DNA of 64,000 nt from an uncultured Thioclava sp. (GTDB taxonomy: Bacteria; Pseudomonadota; Alphaproteobacteria; Rhodobacterales; Rhodobacteraceae): positions 62,001-126,000 of the forward strand of contig NZ_CAJYBT010000002.1 of assembly GCF_913064665.1 (NCBI RefSeq). Reading direction: 5' to 3'. A program made the translations under genes and the position numbers. Shown here in pieces: positions 20,048-28,665 of this stretch (position 1 is the first letter of the stretch; every line of letters begins with the position of its first letter). The notes below the pieces were generated by a model, which did not search any database, was not told where the DNA came from, and saw only the letters and a program-made list of their open reading frames with translations.

Positions 20048-20086
20048 CTGCCCGGCAGGGCATTGCGCAGCAATGGCCCGAGAGGG
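20048..20086 (+). repeat. Short palindromic repeat, copy 1 (inside the transposase)
   Basis: 39 bases with end blocks CTGCCCGGCAGG (20048-20059) and CCGAGAGGG (20078-20086) around a hairpin (GCATTGC/GCAATGGC). It interrupts the transposase between the codons of GGMN and KLHAICD. Same end blocks, in opposite orientation, as copy 2. Confidence 0.7.
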
Positions 20087-20151
20087 ACAAAACTGCATGC
20101 CATCTGTGACAGCCAGGGGCGCCCGCTCAACCTGTTCGTGACCGCAGGGCC

Positions 20152-20186
20152 CCCTCTCGGCGATGCTTGCATCGCCTGCCGGGCAG
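20152..20186 (-). repeat. Short palindromic repeat, copy 2 (inverted relative to copy 1)
   Basis: 35 bases. In reverse complement it reads CTGCCCGGCAGG, then a perfect hairpin CGATGC-AA-GCATCG, then CCGAGAGGG. It interrupts the transposase between VTAG and QRVSDY. The end blocks are identical to copy 1 while the inner stem differs in sequence but still pairs, as in REP/MITE-like families. Confidence 0.7.
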
Positions 20187-20844
20187 CGGGTCAGTGATTA
20201 TATCGAAGCGCGGGCATTGCTCAGCAGCCTGCCAAACGTGGATTGGTTACTCGGAGATCGCGGCTATGACGCCGATTTGTTCAAAGAAGCGTTGGAAAAC
20301 AAAGGGATACGCGCCTGTATCCCTGGCCGAAAGCAACGCAAGACGCCCGTGAAATACGACAAGCGCCGCTACAAACGACGCAACCGCATCAAGATCATGT
20401 TCGGTCGGCTCAAGGACTGGCGGCGCGTCGCAACCCGATACGACAGATGCCCAAAAGTCTTCCTCTCGGCCATCGCCCTCGCGGCAACCGTCATCTACTG
20501 GCTTTGAACCTCAATGAGCCAGACCCTAGCTGACCGACCAAGCCCATCGCGCCAATATAAAGAAAGACCGACAGTAAAATACGGGCGACGACACTGGCAA
20601 TTTGTGCCAGCGGCAAGAAGCTGCCCACTTTCGGATACCCCTGCCGCAAGACGGCTTCGGTCGCTTCAAGATGGCGCAGAAGACGCGGATCCAGCTCCGG
20701 CCTTTGACTGGGCACCAACGCAACCGCCCCCTCGCATACCCATCCAAAACACTGCGCGGCCCGTGCCTGCCTTTCACGCCAAAACGTCTAGAATGATGCG
20801 TGGGCTGGGCACGACAGGCTTGAACCGGCCCTGCCTGCAACGCA

Positions 20845-22836
20845 CTACTTGAGCAGTTTCAAAAGCCCCTTCTTGGCCTCGTCTTCCAGCCTTTGACGCA
20901 CGGCGTCTTGCGCACTCTGGCCGTCTTGAGGCGTGATCCCAAGCTTCTTGGCAACCTCGGACTTAGCCCTGTTTTCAAGGTCTTTCTTGGCCGCATCGAC
21001 CTTGTCGCCGGTAATCGCATTCATATCGAGGCCGAATTTCGGCTTGGCCCAGGACCCGGTAATTGTCAGCGGCACCTGCACGCCGCCGCTGCCATCAGCC
21101 TTACTCAGCGCGGTGGGTGTCAGCGTGTAATTCAGCGCCTGCGCGCCGACATTCACCTGCCCCTTGCCAGCCGCGCTTAGCAGCGGTGCCTTGAGCGCTA
21201 GATCATCATTGCTCAGCACCCCTTTATCAATGGTGAAGCTGGCACTGATCTGATCAAAAATCGTCTTCGCCCCCTCGCCCACATAGTTCAGGTTCAGCGT
21301 GCGCAGCATGCCCACCAGATCAAGCCCCTGCAACGCGCCCTTTCCCAGCGTGAAATTGCCCGAGCCCGACAGCGAGCGCGCCAGCGCCGCCTCGCTATTG
21401 CCCGAGGCCAGCAGCTTTACCGTCACATCGGCCGCGGAATCGAGGCGCTTGTAATCGACCAGATCGCTGAGAAACGGCTCTAATGAAACGCCTTTTGCCA
21501 CCAGATTAGCCGCCACTGACAGCCCGCCGCGCGCATTGGCCACCACCTGCCCCGAGATGTCGCCGCCATAGGCCGACACTTGGCGCAGATCGGCCACCGC
21601 GCGGCCATTCTCCAGCGTGATCTGCGCGCGGGTCTGGCCCAGCTTACTTACCCCAAGGTCGATCGAAGGTGCGTTCAGCGTGATCTGCGCGTCCGCCATG
21701 TGCAAGGCGCTCAGGTCAATCGGCGCGGTTGACCAGCCGCTGGCCGCTTTGGTGCCAGAGCCCGTGCCTCCACCTCCGCCGCCCCCGTTTGATGCCGCCA
21801 GCGCGGACAGGTTCAGCGCATCCGCATCAATCTGCGCAGTAATCTTGGGCTTGCCCTTGGGAAATGTCAGAGCGCCCGCCACGCGCATCGCATTGCTATC
21901 GAGCGTAATCTGACCTGCCGTCAGGTTTAGCGCTCCGTTTGGCGAGAGCGTCACATCCCCCTTGGCGGTGATACTGTCATGGCCCAACCCTTGGGGCAGA
22001 TCAGATATTGACTGGCCAACAAGGGCCGCCAGCGCCGCTGGATTTTTGAGAGTAGCGACCAGTTTGCCCTGCGCAGCCAGTGGCGACGTGCCCAGATTGC
22101 CCTTGAAGGCCACGTTTGAAGCCCCCATCCCAACCGTCACATCCGCTGGCACCGCCTTGCCCGTCAAGCTCGCCGCAAACTGCGCCAGCGTGCCCGTCAG
22201 GGTCATCGGCTGGCCATTGAGTTCGGCCTTGAGGTTGAAATTAGCCGGGCCGGTATAGGACGGGATTTCCAGCGTCGCGTCGATCTTGGACAGGGCGATG
22301 CGCTGGCCCGTCGCTTGGTCGATCCACGTCAGCGACCCATCGCTAATGATACCCTGATCCAAGCTGAAAGCCTGCCTCACGCCGCCCGTGCTCGGGACCT
22401 TCTTCCCGGCGGGGTCGGTGCTGGCGGGTTCGATGCTGGCGGGCTTGGCCGGGGGAGTAAATTCCCAATTGCCCGTGCCATCCCTGCGCCGCTCAAGCAG
22501 GATCCGGGGCGCCAGCAGCTTGACCTTGGAGACGCGGATCTCCCCGCCAAACAGCACCGCAGGCTCAACCCCGATTTCGACCTCTTTGGCAGACAGCATC
22601 GGCCCGTCCTTGGCCCAAGACGCATTGGCGATTTCCACCGGCCCCATGCGCACCCCCAACTGCGGCCATAGCGTTGCATGAACCGCGCCCGTCAGAGTCA
22701 TTTTGCGCCCGGTCGCGGCCTCAAACTGGGTCTCGGCAATCTGGGCGATCTTTTTCGACGGGATCAGCAGCAGCGCCCCCCCGGCCGTCAGTGCAAGCAG
22801 CAAGATAAGAGCAATGGCGCGAACGATCCAACGCAT
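20845..22836 (-). CDS. AsmA family protein
   Basis: 663 residues. AsmA-like proteins are anchored in the inner membrane by one N-terminal helix and extend through the periplasm; they are linked to outer-membrane assembly and lipid transport. Here the anchor is RAIALILLLALTAGGALLLIP (about 6-26), followed by AETQFEAATGRKMTLTGAV, typical of the AsmA N-terminal domain. The C-terminal domain with GSGNFTLGKGALQGLDLVGML and LKAPLLSAAGKGQVNVGAQ is the AsmA_2 conserved block. A glycine-rich linker (near residue 350) separates the halves. The frame is open to 23046, but the ATG at 22836 has GGAGG upstream and starts at the membrane segment. Confidence 0.88.
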   Translation of the reverse strand: MRWIVRAIALILLLALTAGGALLLIPSKKIAQIAETQFEAATGRKMTLTGAVHATLWPQLGVRMGPVEIANASWAKDGPMLSAKEVEIGVEPAVLFGGEIRVSKVKLLAPRILLERRRDGTGNWEFTPPAKPASIEPASTDPAGKKVPSTGGVRQAFSLDQGIISDGSLTWIDQATGQRIALSKIDATLEIPSYTGPANFNLKAELNGQPMTLTGTLAQFAASLTGKAVPADVTVGMGASNVAFKGNLGTSPLAAQGKLVATLKNPAALAALVGQSISDLPQGLGHDSITAKGDVTLSPNGALNLTAGQITLDSNAMRVAGALTFPKGKPKITAQIDADALNLSALAASNGGGGGGGTGSGTKAASGWSTAPIDLSALHMADAQITLNAPSIDLGVSKLGQTRAQITLENGRAVADLRQVSAYGGDISGQVVANARGGLSVAANLVAKGVSLEPFLSDLVDYKRLDSAADVTVKLLASGNSEAALARSLSGSGNFTLGKGALQGLDLVGMLRTLNLNYVGEGAKTIFDQISASFTIDKGVLSNDDLALKAPLLSAAGKGQVNVGAQALNYTLTPTALSKADGSGGVQVPLTITGSWAKPKFGLDMNAITGDKVDAAKKDLENRAKSEVAKKLGITPQDGQSAQDAVRQRLEDEAKKGLLKLLK

Positions 22837-23131
22837 GGGGCCTCCGGGGATTTGACGTTTGGCTCTGGTCGATGTGCAAGAAAAGGGGTGCAGGGCGCGC
22901 AAGGACAAACGGATTGCGCTGAGAACACCACGGAAGCGCTGCGGGGGCAAGTGTGGCGACAGGCATCCAAGACCCCGCATTTCTGGCGGCGCGCCGCGCA
23001 AAAACCAACTTCCGCGTGAGGCGCGCGCTGCGTGCATTGCTGCCAAAGCCTCACGCGGGTAGGTTTGGGGCTGGCGAAAATCGCAAGACCCCGTCCCCCG
23101 TCACAGACAGATCGAAAAGGGTAGAAACATC

Positions 23132-23653
23132 ATGCGGATAGCTCTTGGCGGACTGATCGTGCTTAGCTGTCTGTCTTGCGCCAACGCGCAGCAATCAGCG
23201 CCCCAGCCCTTTGCCCGCCCCGATTACTCCGACAATCGCTCCAGCGCGGTTGATGTGATCAAATCCTATTACAACGCCATCAACCTGTCGCAATATGCCC
23301 GCGCCTATAGCTACAAACTGCGCGGCACGCCCGAGCTTGACGCAAACGCGCTTGCGGCGGATTACGCGAAATTTCGCGATGGATTTTCCGATACCGCGCA
23401 TGTCTGGTTGAAGTTGGGCTTCGTGACGTCGGACACCGCAATGAGCACGACCCATTACGCGGTGCCCGTGGTGATCGAGACCCTCTCGGATTCCGGCACC
23501 CGCCAAGCCTATGCCGGCTGTTATGATGTCGTGCGCGTCTCAGCAGGGGTGCAGGATTTTGTGCCCTTCGATCCAATCCGCATTGCGGGTGGAACGCTGC
23601 ACAAGATCAATGGCGACATGGCGTCGGCTGCGATGCCCAAGTGTCCCATCTGA
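23132..23653 (+). CDS. Small secreted protein of unknown function
   Basis: 173 residues with a signal peptide (RIALGGLIVLSCLSCANA, cleavage near residue 19). The mature part starts with a proline-rich stretch and then DVIKSYYNAINLSQYARAYSYK, which resembles the first helix of NTF2-like/SnoaL folds; that similarity is by eye only. A pair of cysteines (AGCYDV and PKCPI) may be bonded. Divergent from the AsmA gene across 295 bases that contain no further gene I can support. The ATG at 23132 is preceded by a run of AGGGTAGAAACATC, giving a plausible ribosome site. Confidence 0.65.
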   Translation: MRIALGGLIVLSCLSCANAQQSAPQPFARPDYSDNRSSAVDVIKSYYNAINLSQYARAYSYKLRGTPELDANALAADYAKFRDGFSDTAHVWLKLGFVTSDTAMSTTHYAVPVVIETLSDSGTRQAYAGCYDVVRVSAGVQDFVPFDPIRIAGGTLHKINGDMASAAMPKCPI

Positions 23654-23844
23654 TTTCGCAATTTTCTGGACGGGCGCACCGCACGCTGCCTGTGAAGCAA
23701 GCGCCGTGACCATCAAAACCCGCTGAGCCACAACGCCTAGCCGTCGCCATGATAAACCGTCTCACCGCAATTTCTCGTTGGTGAAAACATGACTGCCCAG
23801 AGATGCCGTTTGCTACGGTATCGAACGCAAATGGAAGATTGACC

Positions 23845-24798
23845 TTAGCGGCGACGATCCACCAAATCAGCCATCACGCAAAGCAACTCAAACATCATAG
23901 TCGCGCCGACCAGCGCCGTCATGCCCGCCAGATCGAACGGAGGCGCGACCTCGACCACATCAGCGCCGATTATGTTCACCCCGGCCAATAGCCGGACCAT
24001 CTCTTGCGCCTCGCGCGTGGTAAACCCGCCGATTTCAGGAGTGCCAGTGCCCGGCGCCATCGAAGGATCAATCGAATCCACATCGAAGGTGATATAGGTC
24101 GGGGCGTCCCCCACGATGGTATGCGCCTCAGCCATCACCTCGGCGACGCCGCGACGCACGAACTCTTCCATATAGATGATGCGGATGCCCTGAGCCTTGG
24201 CCCAATCATGCTCGCCCGGTTCATAAACCGATCCCCGGATGCCGATCTGCACAATCCGATGCGGGTCTAGCAGGCCTTCTTCGATGGCGCGCCGGAAGGG
24301 CGTGCCGTGGGTAAAGGGGTTGTCGCCGAAATAGCTGTCATTGGTGTCGGAATGCGCGTCGAAATGGATCAGCCCGACAGGCCCTGATTTGGCGAGGGCG
24401 CGCAACACCGGCAGCGTCGTCAAATGGTCGCCGCCACACGAGAGCGGCAGCGCACCGCTGGCCACGATCTTCGCCATCCCCGTCTCGATCAAATTCAACC
24501 CATCAAGCAGGTTAATCGGGTTCACCGGCAGATCTCCGACATCGGCGACATTGGCGATGCTGAACGGCGCTATGCCCGACGCATGATGCGCCGCGCGCAT
24601 CAGGCTTGATTGATTGCGCACCTCGCGAGGGCCGTGACGCGCGCCCGCCCGATTGGTGGTGCCACCATCCCACGGAATGCCAACCAACGCGATATCAAGC
24701 CCCTCTGCTGTCGGCACGGCAGGCAGGCGCATGAAGGTCGAATGACCCGCAAAGCGGGGAACTTTTGCAGCGTCAACGGGCTGGTGAAAGGTCGTCAT
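23845..24798 (-). CDS. Agmatinase-family ureohydrolase
   Basis: 317 residues from the ATG at 24798. The family hydrolyses guanidino compounds to urea and an amine using two Mn (or Ni) ions. Metal-binding motifs are complete: CGGDH (121-125), FDAHSDT (146-152) and TFDVDSIDP (237-245), with GTGTPEIGG closing the site. THGTPFRRAIEEG is shared by agmatinase, guanidinobutyrase and guanidinopropionase, so the substrate is not fixed. It is the last gene of the TetR-flanked operon, 10 bases after the creatininase gene, which suggests consecutive steps on one guanidino substrate rather than arginine/polyamine metabolism. The longer frame to 24876 overlaps the creatininase gene and lacks family similarity. 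Confidence 0.85.
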   Translation of the reverse strand: MTTFHQPVDAAKVPRFAGHSTFMRLPAVPTAEGLDIALVGIPWDGGTTNRAGARHGPREVRNQSSLMRAAHHASGIAPFSIANVADVGDLPVNPINLLDGLNLIETGMAKIVASGALPLSCGGDHLTTLPVLRALAKSGPVGLIHFDAHSDTNDSYFGDNPFTHGTPFRRAIEEGLLDPHRIVQIGIRGSVYEPGEHDWAKAQGIRIIYMEEFVRRGVAEVMAEAHTIVGDAPTYITFDVDSIDPSMAPGTGTPEIGGFTTREAQEMVRLLAGVNIIGADVVEVAPPFDLAGMTALVGATMMFELLCVMADLVDRRR

Positions 24799-24808
24799 GG
24801 GTATGTCC

Positions 24809-25591
24809 TCAGTTGAATTCTCGCGCAGCAGCGGCTGTGATGCCCGCCACGCAATCGGCGAGCAACAGTTCGCCATTCTCGGCCGATGACCCTTCGGTCA
24901 GCGACAGCACGCCCGAGGGTGGGACCTCGGCGCAAGGTTTGGGGAAGCGGTCATAGGGCAGGAAGGCGGCGGGCCCGTCATGGCGCGCCTTGGACAGGTC
25001 CACCAACTCGGGGCGCAGCGCCATCATCATCGATGTTTCCAGCACCGAGGCATGCTCCAGCTCGATCCCCGGATAGCCATTGGGGAAGATGCGATCCAGC
25101 GTTTCGGGGCGCACCATATCCCAATGATCGACGCGCAAAATGACAAGGTCCGCAGCGCGGTCGCGACCGATCGCATCCAGCGCCAGTTCGATCCCCTCAA
25201 TCGTCGGACCGATATTTTCGTAATGCCCATTCACGGTGACGATCTTGCGCACGTTCTGGCGAAACAACTCGCAGATCACATCGCGCACGATCAGCGAAAA
25301 CGTATGCGCACTCAGATTGAGCGTGCCGGGAAAGCCCGGCCCCCCGCCCGTCTTGGGCTGCGAGCGATTGCCATAAGCAACGGTGGGCAAGACCAGCCCG
25401 CCCAGCTCAGCCGCCGAGCGTGCCGCAATCGCCGTGGGGATCACCACATCGACATTCAGCGCCATATGGCGACCATGCTGCTCGGTTGCGCCTAAGGGTA
25501 GAAAAACGGGCGCCCCGGCAGCAATGCGCGCCTCGACATCGGGCCAAGGAAGCTCTGCGTAAAATACACTATCTATCATACTCTGATCCAT
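24809..25591 (-). CDS. Creatininase-family amidohydrolase
   Basis: 260 residues. The family opens cyclic amides such as creatinine with two metal ions. Ligands expected from Pseudomonas creatininase are present: GATEQHG (E37, H39), NVDV (D48), NGHYEN (H123, E125), plus IELEHASVLETS. The whole chain follows creatininase closely (YGNRSQPKTGGG, PTIEGIELAL, HWDMV), so it is nearer to true creatininases than to MftE or deformylase branches. One of two tryptophans that shield the substrate in that enzyme is kept (W157); the other position appears to be I176. The ATG at 25591 overlaps the TAA of the preceding SDR gene by one base; a second ATG at 25579 is possible. Confidence 0.85.
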   Translation of the reverse strand: MDQSMIDSVFYAELPWPDVEARIAAGAPVFLPLGATEQHGRHMALNVDVVIPTAIAARSAAELGGLVLPTVAYGNRSQPKTGGGPGFPGTLNLSAHTFSLIVRDVICELFRQNVRKIVTVNGHYENIGPTIEGIELALDAIGRDRAADLVILRVDHWDMVRPETLDRIFPNGYPGIELEHASVLETSMMMALRPELVDLSKARHDGPAAFLPYDRFPKPCAEVPPSGVLSLTEGSSAENGELLLADCVAGITAAAAREFN

Positions 25592-26298
25592 TATGTCATG
25601 GCCGCGCCGCCATTGGCGCCAAGGCATTGCCCGGTAAATAGGGTGGCTCCCGGCCCGGCCAGAAAGACCACCGCCGCGGCCACTTCTTCGGGGCGGCCAA
25701 TGCGGCCAAGGGGGTTGTTGGTTTCCAAGGCCTTGCCCTCGGGGCTGAGGTTTTCGAAATCCAGCAGCGGTGTATCGGTGGGGCCCGGCGCGACCGCATT
25801 TACCAAAATGCGCGGCGCCAATTCGCGCGCCCAAGATCGGGTGGCCCCCAGCATCGCCGCCTTGGTGGCCGCATAGACAGAGCCCCCCGCGCGCCCCAGA
25901 TAGGCCAGTTCCGATACGATATTGATGATCCGCCCGCCTTCGGGGAGATGCGCCAAAACCTCGCGCGCGACCAGCATTGGCGCGCGCAGATTGATGGCGG
26001 TCATTCGGTCGATATGATCGGCACTAAGATCGGCCAAGGACCGCTCTTCGAAGATGCCCGCATTGTTGATCAGAATGTCGATGCCACCCAAGCGCCGGGC
26101 CGCCTCGCCAATGGCGGTCTTGATCTGCGCTTCGTCGGCAAGATCACAGGGCAGGATCGCGATGTCGCCCTCGGACGCAGCCAGATCAAGCCCGATCACC
26201 TTGGCCCCGGCATCGTGCAACGCCAAGGCGATGGCCCGCCCGATCCCGCTGGCAGCCCCCGTGACCAACGCGCGTTTGCCTTGCAACGGTTTCACCAC
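25591..26298 (-). CDS. Short-chain dehydrogenase/reductase
   Basis: 235 residues, classical SDR. NAD(P)-binding TGAASGIG (13-20), NNAG, and the catalytic Ser...YAATK (Tyr and Lys) are all present. The C-terminus (FTGQCLGANGG) has the usual form. It probably oxidises or reduces an alcohol/ketone in the pathway of this operon; the substrate is unknown. The start is a GTG; the GTG at 26298 has AGGAG 7 bases upstream, while a second GTG at 26295 overlaps the previous TGA by four bases. It overlaps the preceding SDR gene and is coupled to the creatininase gene by one base. Confidence 0.82.
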   Translation of the reverse strand: MVKPLQGKRALVTGAASGIGRAIALALHDAGAKVIGLDLAASEGDIAILPCDLADEAQIKTAIGEAARRLGGIDILINNAGIFEERSLADLSADHIDRMTAINLRAPMLVAREVLAHLPEGGRIINIVSELAYLGRAGGSVYAATKAAMLGATRSWARELAPRILVNAVAPGPTDTPLLDFENLSPEGKALETNNPLGRIGRPEEVAAAVVFLAGPGATLFTGQCLGANGGAAMT

Positions 26299-27047
26299 GG
26301 CACTTCTCCTCGGTCCACGCCCAGAGATTGGCCCGTGATATTGCTGGCCAAGTCCGAGGCCAGAAACAGATAGGTCTGGGCCATATCGGGTGGCTCCATC
26401 AGCCCCGGCAGAGCCTGCCCGGCAACGATGCTATCCAACAACACGGCCTCGTCCTCCCCTGACTCCGCTGCGATCCGGCCCAGTGAACGCATTGAGGCCT
26501 CGGTGCGCACCCAGCCGGGACAGACCGCGTTGACGCGAATGCCACGCGGCCCCAATTCGCGCGCCCAGGTCTTGGTCAGCCCGATGATCGCGTGTTTCGA
26601 GGCGACATAGGCACCAAAGCCCGGCTCGGCGACCCGACCCCAGATTGAAGCCGTATTCACGATCGCGCCCCCCGCGCCCATGTGCGGCAGGGCTGCGGCG
26701 GTCACCAAGGCCGTCCCGGTGACATTGATGTCGATCACCCGGCGAAACGCATCGCTGACCGCGTCAGAACCGTCACTGATGGGCGTCATCAGCTCCAAGC
26801 CGGCATTGTTGATCAGCACGTCGATCCGACCAAGTGGAGCCAGCGCTTCGGCAACCTGTCCCTTGTCAGAGATATCTGCCTGCGCCGATGTCGCGCCCAG
26901 TTCTGCCGCGCGCTCATGGATGGCGGCGTCATCGGCAATCAGATGTAGCTGCGCGCCCGCCTGCGCAAAGCCCTGTGCGATGCCAAATCCGATCCCGCGG
27001 CTTGAGCCGGTGATGACAACGCTGCGTCCGGAGAATGAGAGTGTCAT
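26292..27047 (-). CDS. Short-chain dehydrogenase/reductase
   Basis: 251 residues, a second classical SDR of the same operon. TGSSRGIG is the nucleotide-binding motif, NNAG follows, and the active site is S...YVASK. It has a longer loop (RRVIDINVTGTALV, SDGSDAVSDA) than its neighbour and is only distantly similar to it, so this is not a tandem duplication. ITGQSLGVDRG near the end is typical of the family. Its start overlaps the ABC ATPase gene by four bases (ATGA) and its end overlaps the next SDR gene, so the order of genes is translationally linked. Confidence 0.82.
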   Translation of the reverse strand: MTLSFSGRSVVITGSSRGIGFGIAQGFAQAGAQLHLIADDAAIHERAAELGATSAQADISDKGQVAEALAPLGRIDVLINNAGLELMTPISDGSDAVSDAFRRVIDINVTGTALVTAAALPHMGAGGAIVNTASIWGRVAEPGFGAYVASKHAIIGLTKTWARELGPRGIRVNAVCPGWVRTEASMRSLGRIAAESGEDEAVLLDSIVAGQALPGLMEPPDMAQTYLFLASDLASNITGQSLGVDRGEVPW

Positions 27048-27832
27048 CCGTGCTGCCCCTCTTCACGCATCATCCGCATGATCTTGCGTTCAATGTCGAT
27101 ATACCCCGGACATTCCAGCAACTCTTCCTTGCTGCGCAGTCGTTCTGCCGGTTTGAAATCGGGGATGATGTCTTCTTTGATCCGACCCGGATGGCTGGAC
27201 AGAAAGACGATTTTATCCGCCAGAAAAATCGCCTCTTCGATGTCATGGGTCACGATGATCATCGTCGTTCCCGAGGCTTCGGCGACCTCGATCATCAATT
27301 CCTGCATCTGCCAGCGCGTTTCGGCATCCAGCGCGCCGAACGGTTCGTCCATCAGCAACACTTCGGGCGCATTCGCCAAGGTCCGCGCAATCGCCACCCT
27401 CTGACGCATCCCGCCCGAAAGCTGGGACGGATAGGTGTCGATGAACTTTGACAGCCCGACGAGACCTATGAAATGGGCCGCACGCTCGCGCCGTTCTTTG
27501 ACCGGGACGCCGTTGACCTTCATCCCGAACTCGACATTTTTGCCAACCGACATCCAGTCAAACGACGTGTAGGCCTGAAAGACCATCCCGCGCTCGCGCG
27601 CCGGGCCGTCAATCTCGGCCCCCTTCAGCGCGATCGTCCCGCTGCTTTGCGTCTCAAGCCCCGCGATCATCCGCAGAATGGTTGATTTGCCGCTACCTGA
27701 TGGCCCCAGAAGGACACAGATCGAGCCCTTCTCAACCGCAAACGAAACATTATCGACAGCCGTCAGCGACTGCCCTTTGGACAAGGCGAAGGTTTTCGAG
27801 ACGTTATTAATCTGAAGCAAAGGTTGAGACAT
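27044..27832 (-). CDS. ABC transporter ATP-binding protein (nitrate/sulfonate/taurine type)
   Basis: 262 residues. Energises import through the neighbouring permease at the cytoplasmic face. Walker A is GPSGSGKST (about 43-51), the signature is LSGGMRQRV, Walker B LLMDEPFGALDAETR, and the switch histidine lies in IIVTHDIEEA. The sequence is of the SsuB/TauB/NrtD class. It overlaps the permease stop by one base and the following SDR gene by four. The transporter class is shared by importers for sulfonates, pyrimidine precursors and some guanidine-linked systems, so ligand is inferred only from the downstream enzymes. Confidence 0.9.
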   Translation of the reverse strand: MSQPLLQINNVSKTFALSKGQSLTAVDNVSFAVEKGSICVLLGPSGSGKSTILRMIAGLETQSSGTIALKGAEIDGPARERGMVFQAYTSFDWMSVGKNVEFGMKVNGVPVKERRERAAHFIGLVGLSKFIDTYPSQLSGGMRQRVAIARTLANAPEVLLMDEPFGALDAETRWQMQELMIEVAEASGTTMIIVTHDIEEAIFLADKIVFLSSHPGRIKEDIIPDFKPAERLRSKEELLECPGYIDIERKIMRMMREEGQHG

Positions 27833-28647
27833 CAGCGCACCTCTTGCAGATAGGGAAAGAGGCGGCGGTGCAGGATCGCGAAGGCTTTGTCGAAGATAAG
27901 CCCCAAGACACCGATCACGATGATACCCGACAGGATTTCGTCGGTATGCAGAAAGCGACGTGCGCGCATCATCATCGCGCCGATACCCGTGGTTGAGGCG
28001 ACGATCTCGGCGATCACCAGATAGGTCCAGACCACGGCCAACATCTGGCGCATCGCCGTCAGGATATTAGGGGCAACGGCGGGCAGCATCACGCCAAAGA
28101 CGGTGGCCCACCGCCCGGCCCCCAGCGTAAGAGCCGTTTCAATCAACTCTTTGCGGATTTCTTTGGTGTGATCCGCGATCAGCGTGATGAGAAAGAAGAT
28201 CACGCCCAGAAACAGCAGCGCCAGTTTCGGCGCCTCACCGGTGCCAAACCACATCAGCAGGATCGGGATGAACGAGGGCGCGGGCAGATAGCGCCAGGCG
28301 GAAACGAACGGCGCAAAGATCGCATCGACCGCCGGAAAGGCCCCCATCGCCACCCCCAGCGGGATGGCCACAAGGCAGGCCAGCGTAAACGACACCAGCA
28401 CGCGCATCATCGAGATCAGAACATCGCTACCAAAACCGCTAGCGAACAGGCGAACAGTCGCACTCAGGACATCGCCGGGTGCCGGAACCAGAAGCGGGTT
28501 CACCCAGTGCAAGCTGGTCGCGAGGATCCAGATGCCAAAGAACCCGGCCCAAATCCCGATCGCCGAGATCAGCATTTGGCGCGATGACACCGGCACGCGC
28601 ACCTGTAAGAATTTGGGCTTGCGCCGGGTTGGAAACTTTTGCCGCAT
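27832..28647 (-). CDS. ABC transporter permease (nitrate/sulfonate/taurine type)
   Basis: 271 residues with about six membrane segments. The EAA-like loop that contacts the ATPase is ELIETALTLGAGRWATVFGVMLP, and the N-terminal half has VAIPLGVAMG. Start at the ATG at 28647 because GGGAG lies 7 bases upstream; the frame extends 15 bases more (28662), which would run up to the intergenic hairpin. It follows the binding-protein gene across a 57-base gap with a strong stem-loop and is joined to the ATPase gene by a one-base overlap. Confidence 0.88.
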   Translation of the reverse strand: MRQKFPTRRKPKFLQVRVPVSSRQMLISAIGIWAGFFGIWILATSLHWVNPLLVPAPGDVLSATVRLFASGFGSDVLISMMRVLVSFTLACLVAIPLGVAMGAFPAVDAIFAPFVSAWRYLPAPSFIPILLMWFGTGEAPKLALLFLGVIFFLITLIADHTKEIRKELIETALTLGAGRWATVFGVMLPAVAPNILTAMRQMLAVVWTYLVIAEIVASTTGIGAMMMRARRFLHTDEILSGIIVIGVLGLIFDKAFAILHRRLFPYLQEVR

Positions 28648-28665
28648 GATGGGCTCCCGCAAGGG

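Larger units (their letters stand above)
19672..20507 (+). pseudogene. IS5-family transposase, inactivated
   Basis: Begins at the GTG at 19672 (SDLFWLSDAQLARLEPCFP), reads to an in-frame TAG at 19771-19773, then continues (SGIIFINRNGLRWRDAP, MIDATYLKAHRTA with the first catalytic Asp) to an A5G6 run near 20000 where the frame shifts by -1 into GRLIGRTKGGMN. Two palindromic insertions then interrupt it, and the last part (DWLLGDRGYDAD, KRRYKRRNRIKIMFGRLKDWRR with the terminal Asp/Glu region) runs to TGA at 20507. In the usual R-R-N-R-I-E-I-M-F-G motif the catalytic Glu is replaced by Lys (RIKIMF), a further sign of decay. The A5G6 shift alone could be programmed, as in IS427 relatives. Confidence 0.85.
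19609..20525 (+). mobile_element. Insertion sequence, IS5 family (IS427-like), decayed
   Basis: 917 bases bounded by related ends: GGTCTGGACCCATTGA on the left and the inverse of GGTCTGGCTCATTGA on the right. A CTAG duplication flanks both sides (19605-19608 and 20526-20529), the kind of target IS5-family elements use. It contains one transposase-derived frame in pieces. Without two internal palindromic insertions of about 41 and 34 bases its length would be about 840 bases, normal for the group. The ends look functional but the transposase is not, so movement would need help in trans. Confidence 0.85.
19552..20787 (-). pseudogene. Reading frame interrupted by the IS element (gene remnant)
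   Basis: On the minus strand a frame is open from 20787 to the right CTAG duplication, encoding a segment with LLRHLEATEAVLRQ and one hydrophobic stretch (LAQIASVVARILLSVFLY). If the IS and one CTAG copy are removed, the frame continues without a stop through LEDCEIFGFKIVGEG and ends at the TGA at 19552-19554. That TGA overlaps an ATG opening a 13-codon frame. I do not recognise the protein, and no convincing start is visible because a TAG precedes the frame at 20788. It is best read as a membrane-anchored gene already damaged before or after the IS inserted. Confidence 0.35.

Noticed and set aside
20845..22836. Glycine/serine-rich stretch of the AsmA protein as a sign of frameshift
   Set aside because: The frame continues smoothly on both sides and conserved AsmA blocks flank the low-complexity linker.
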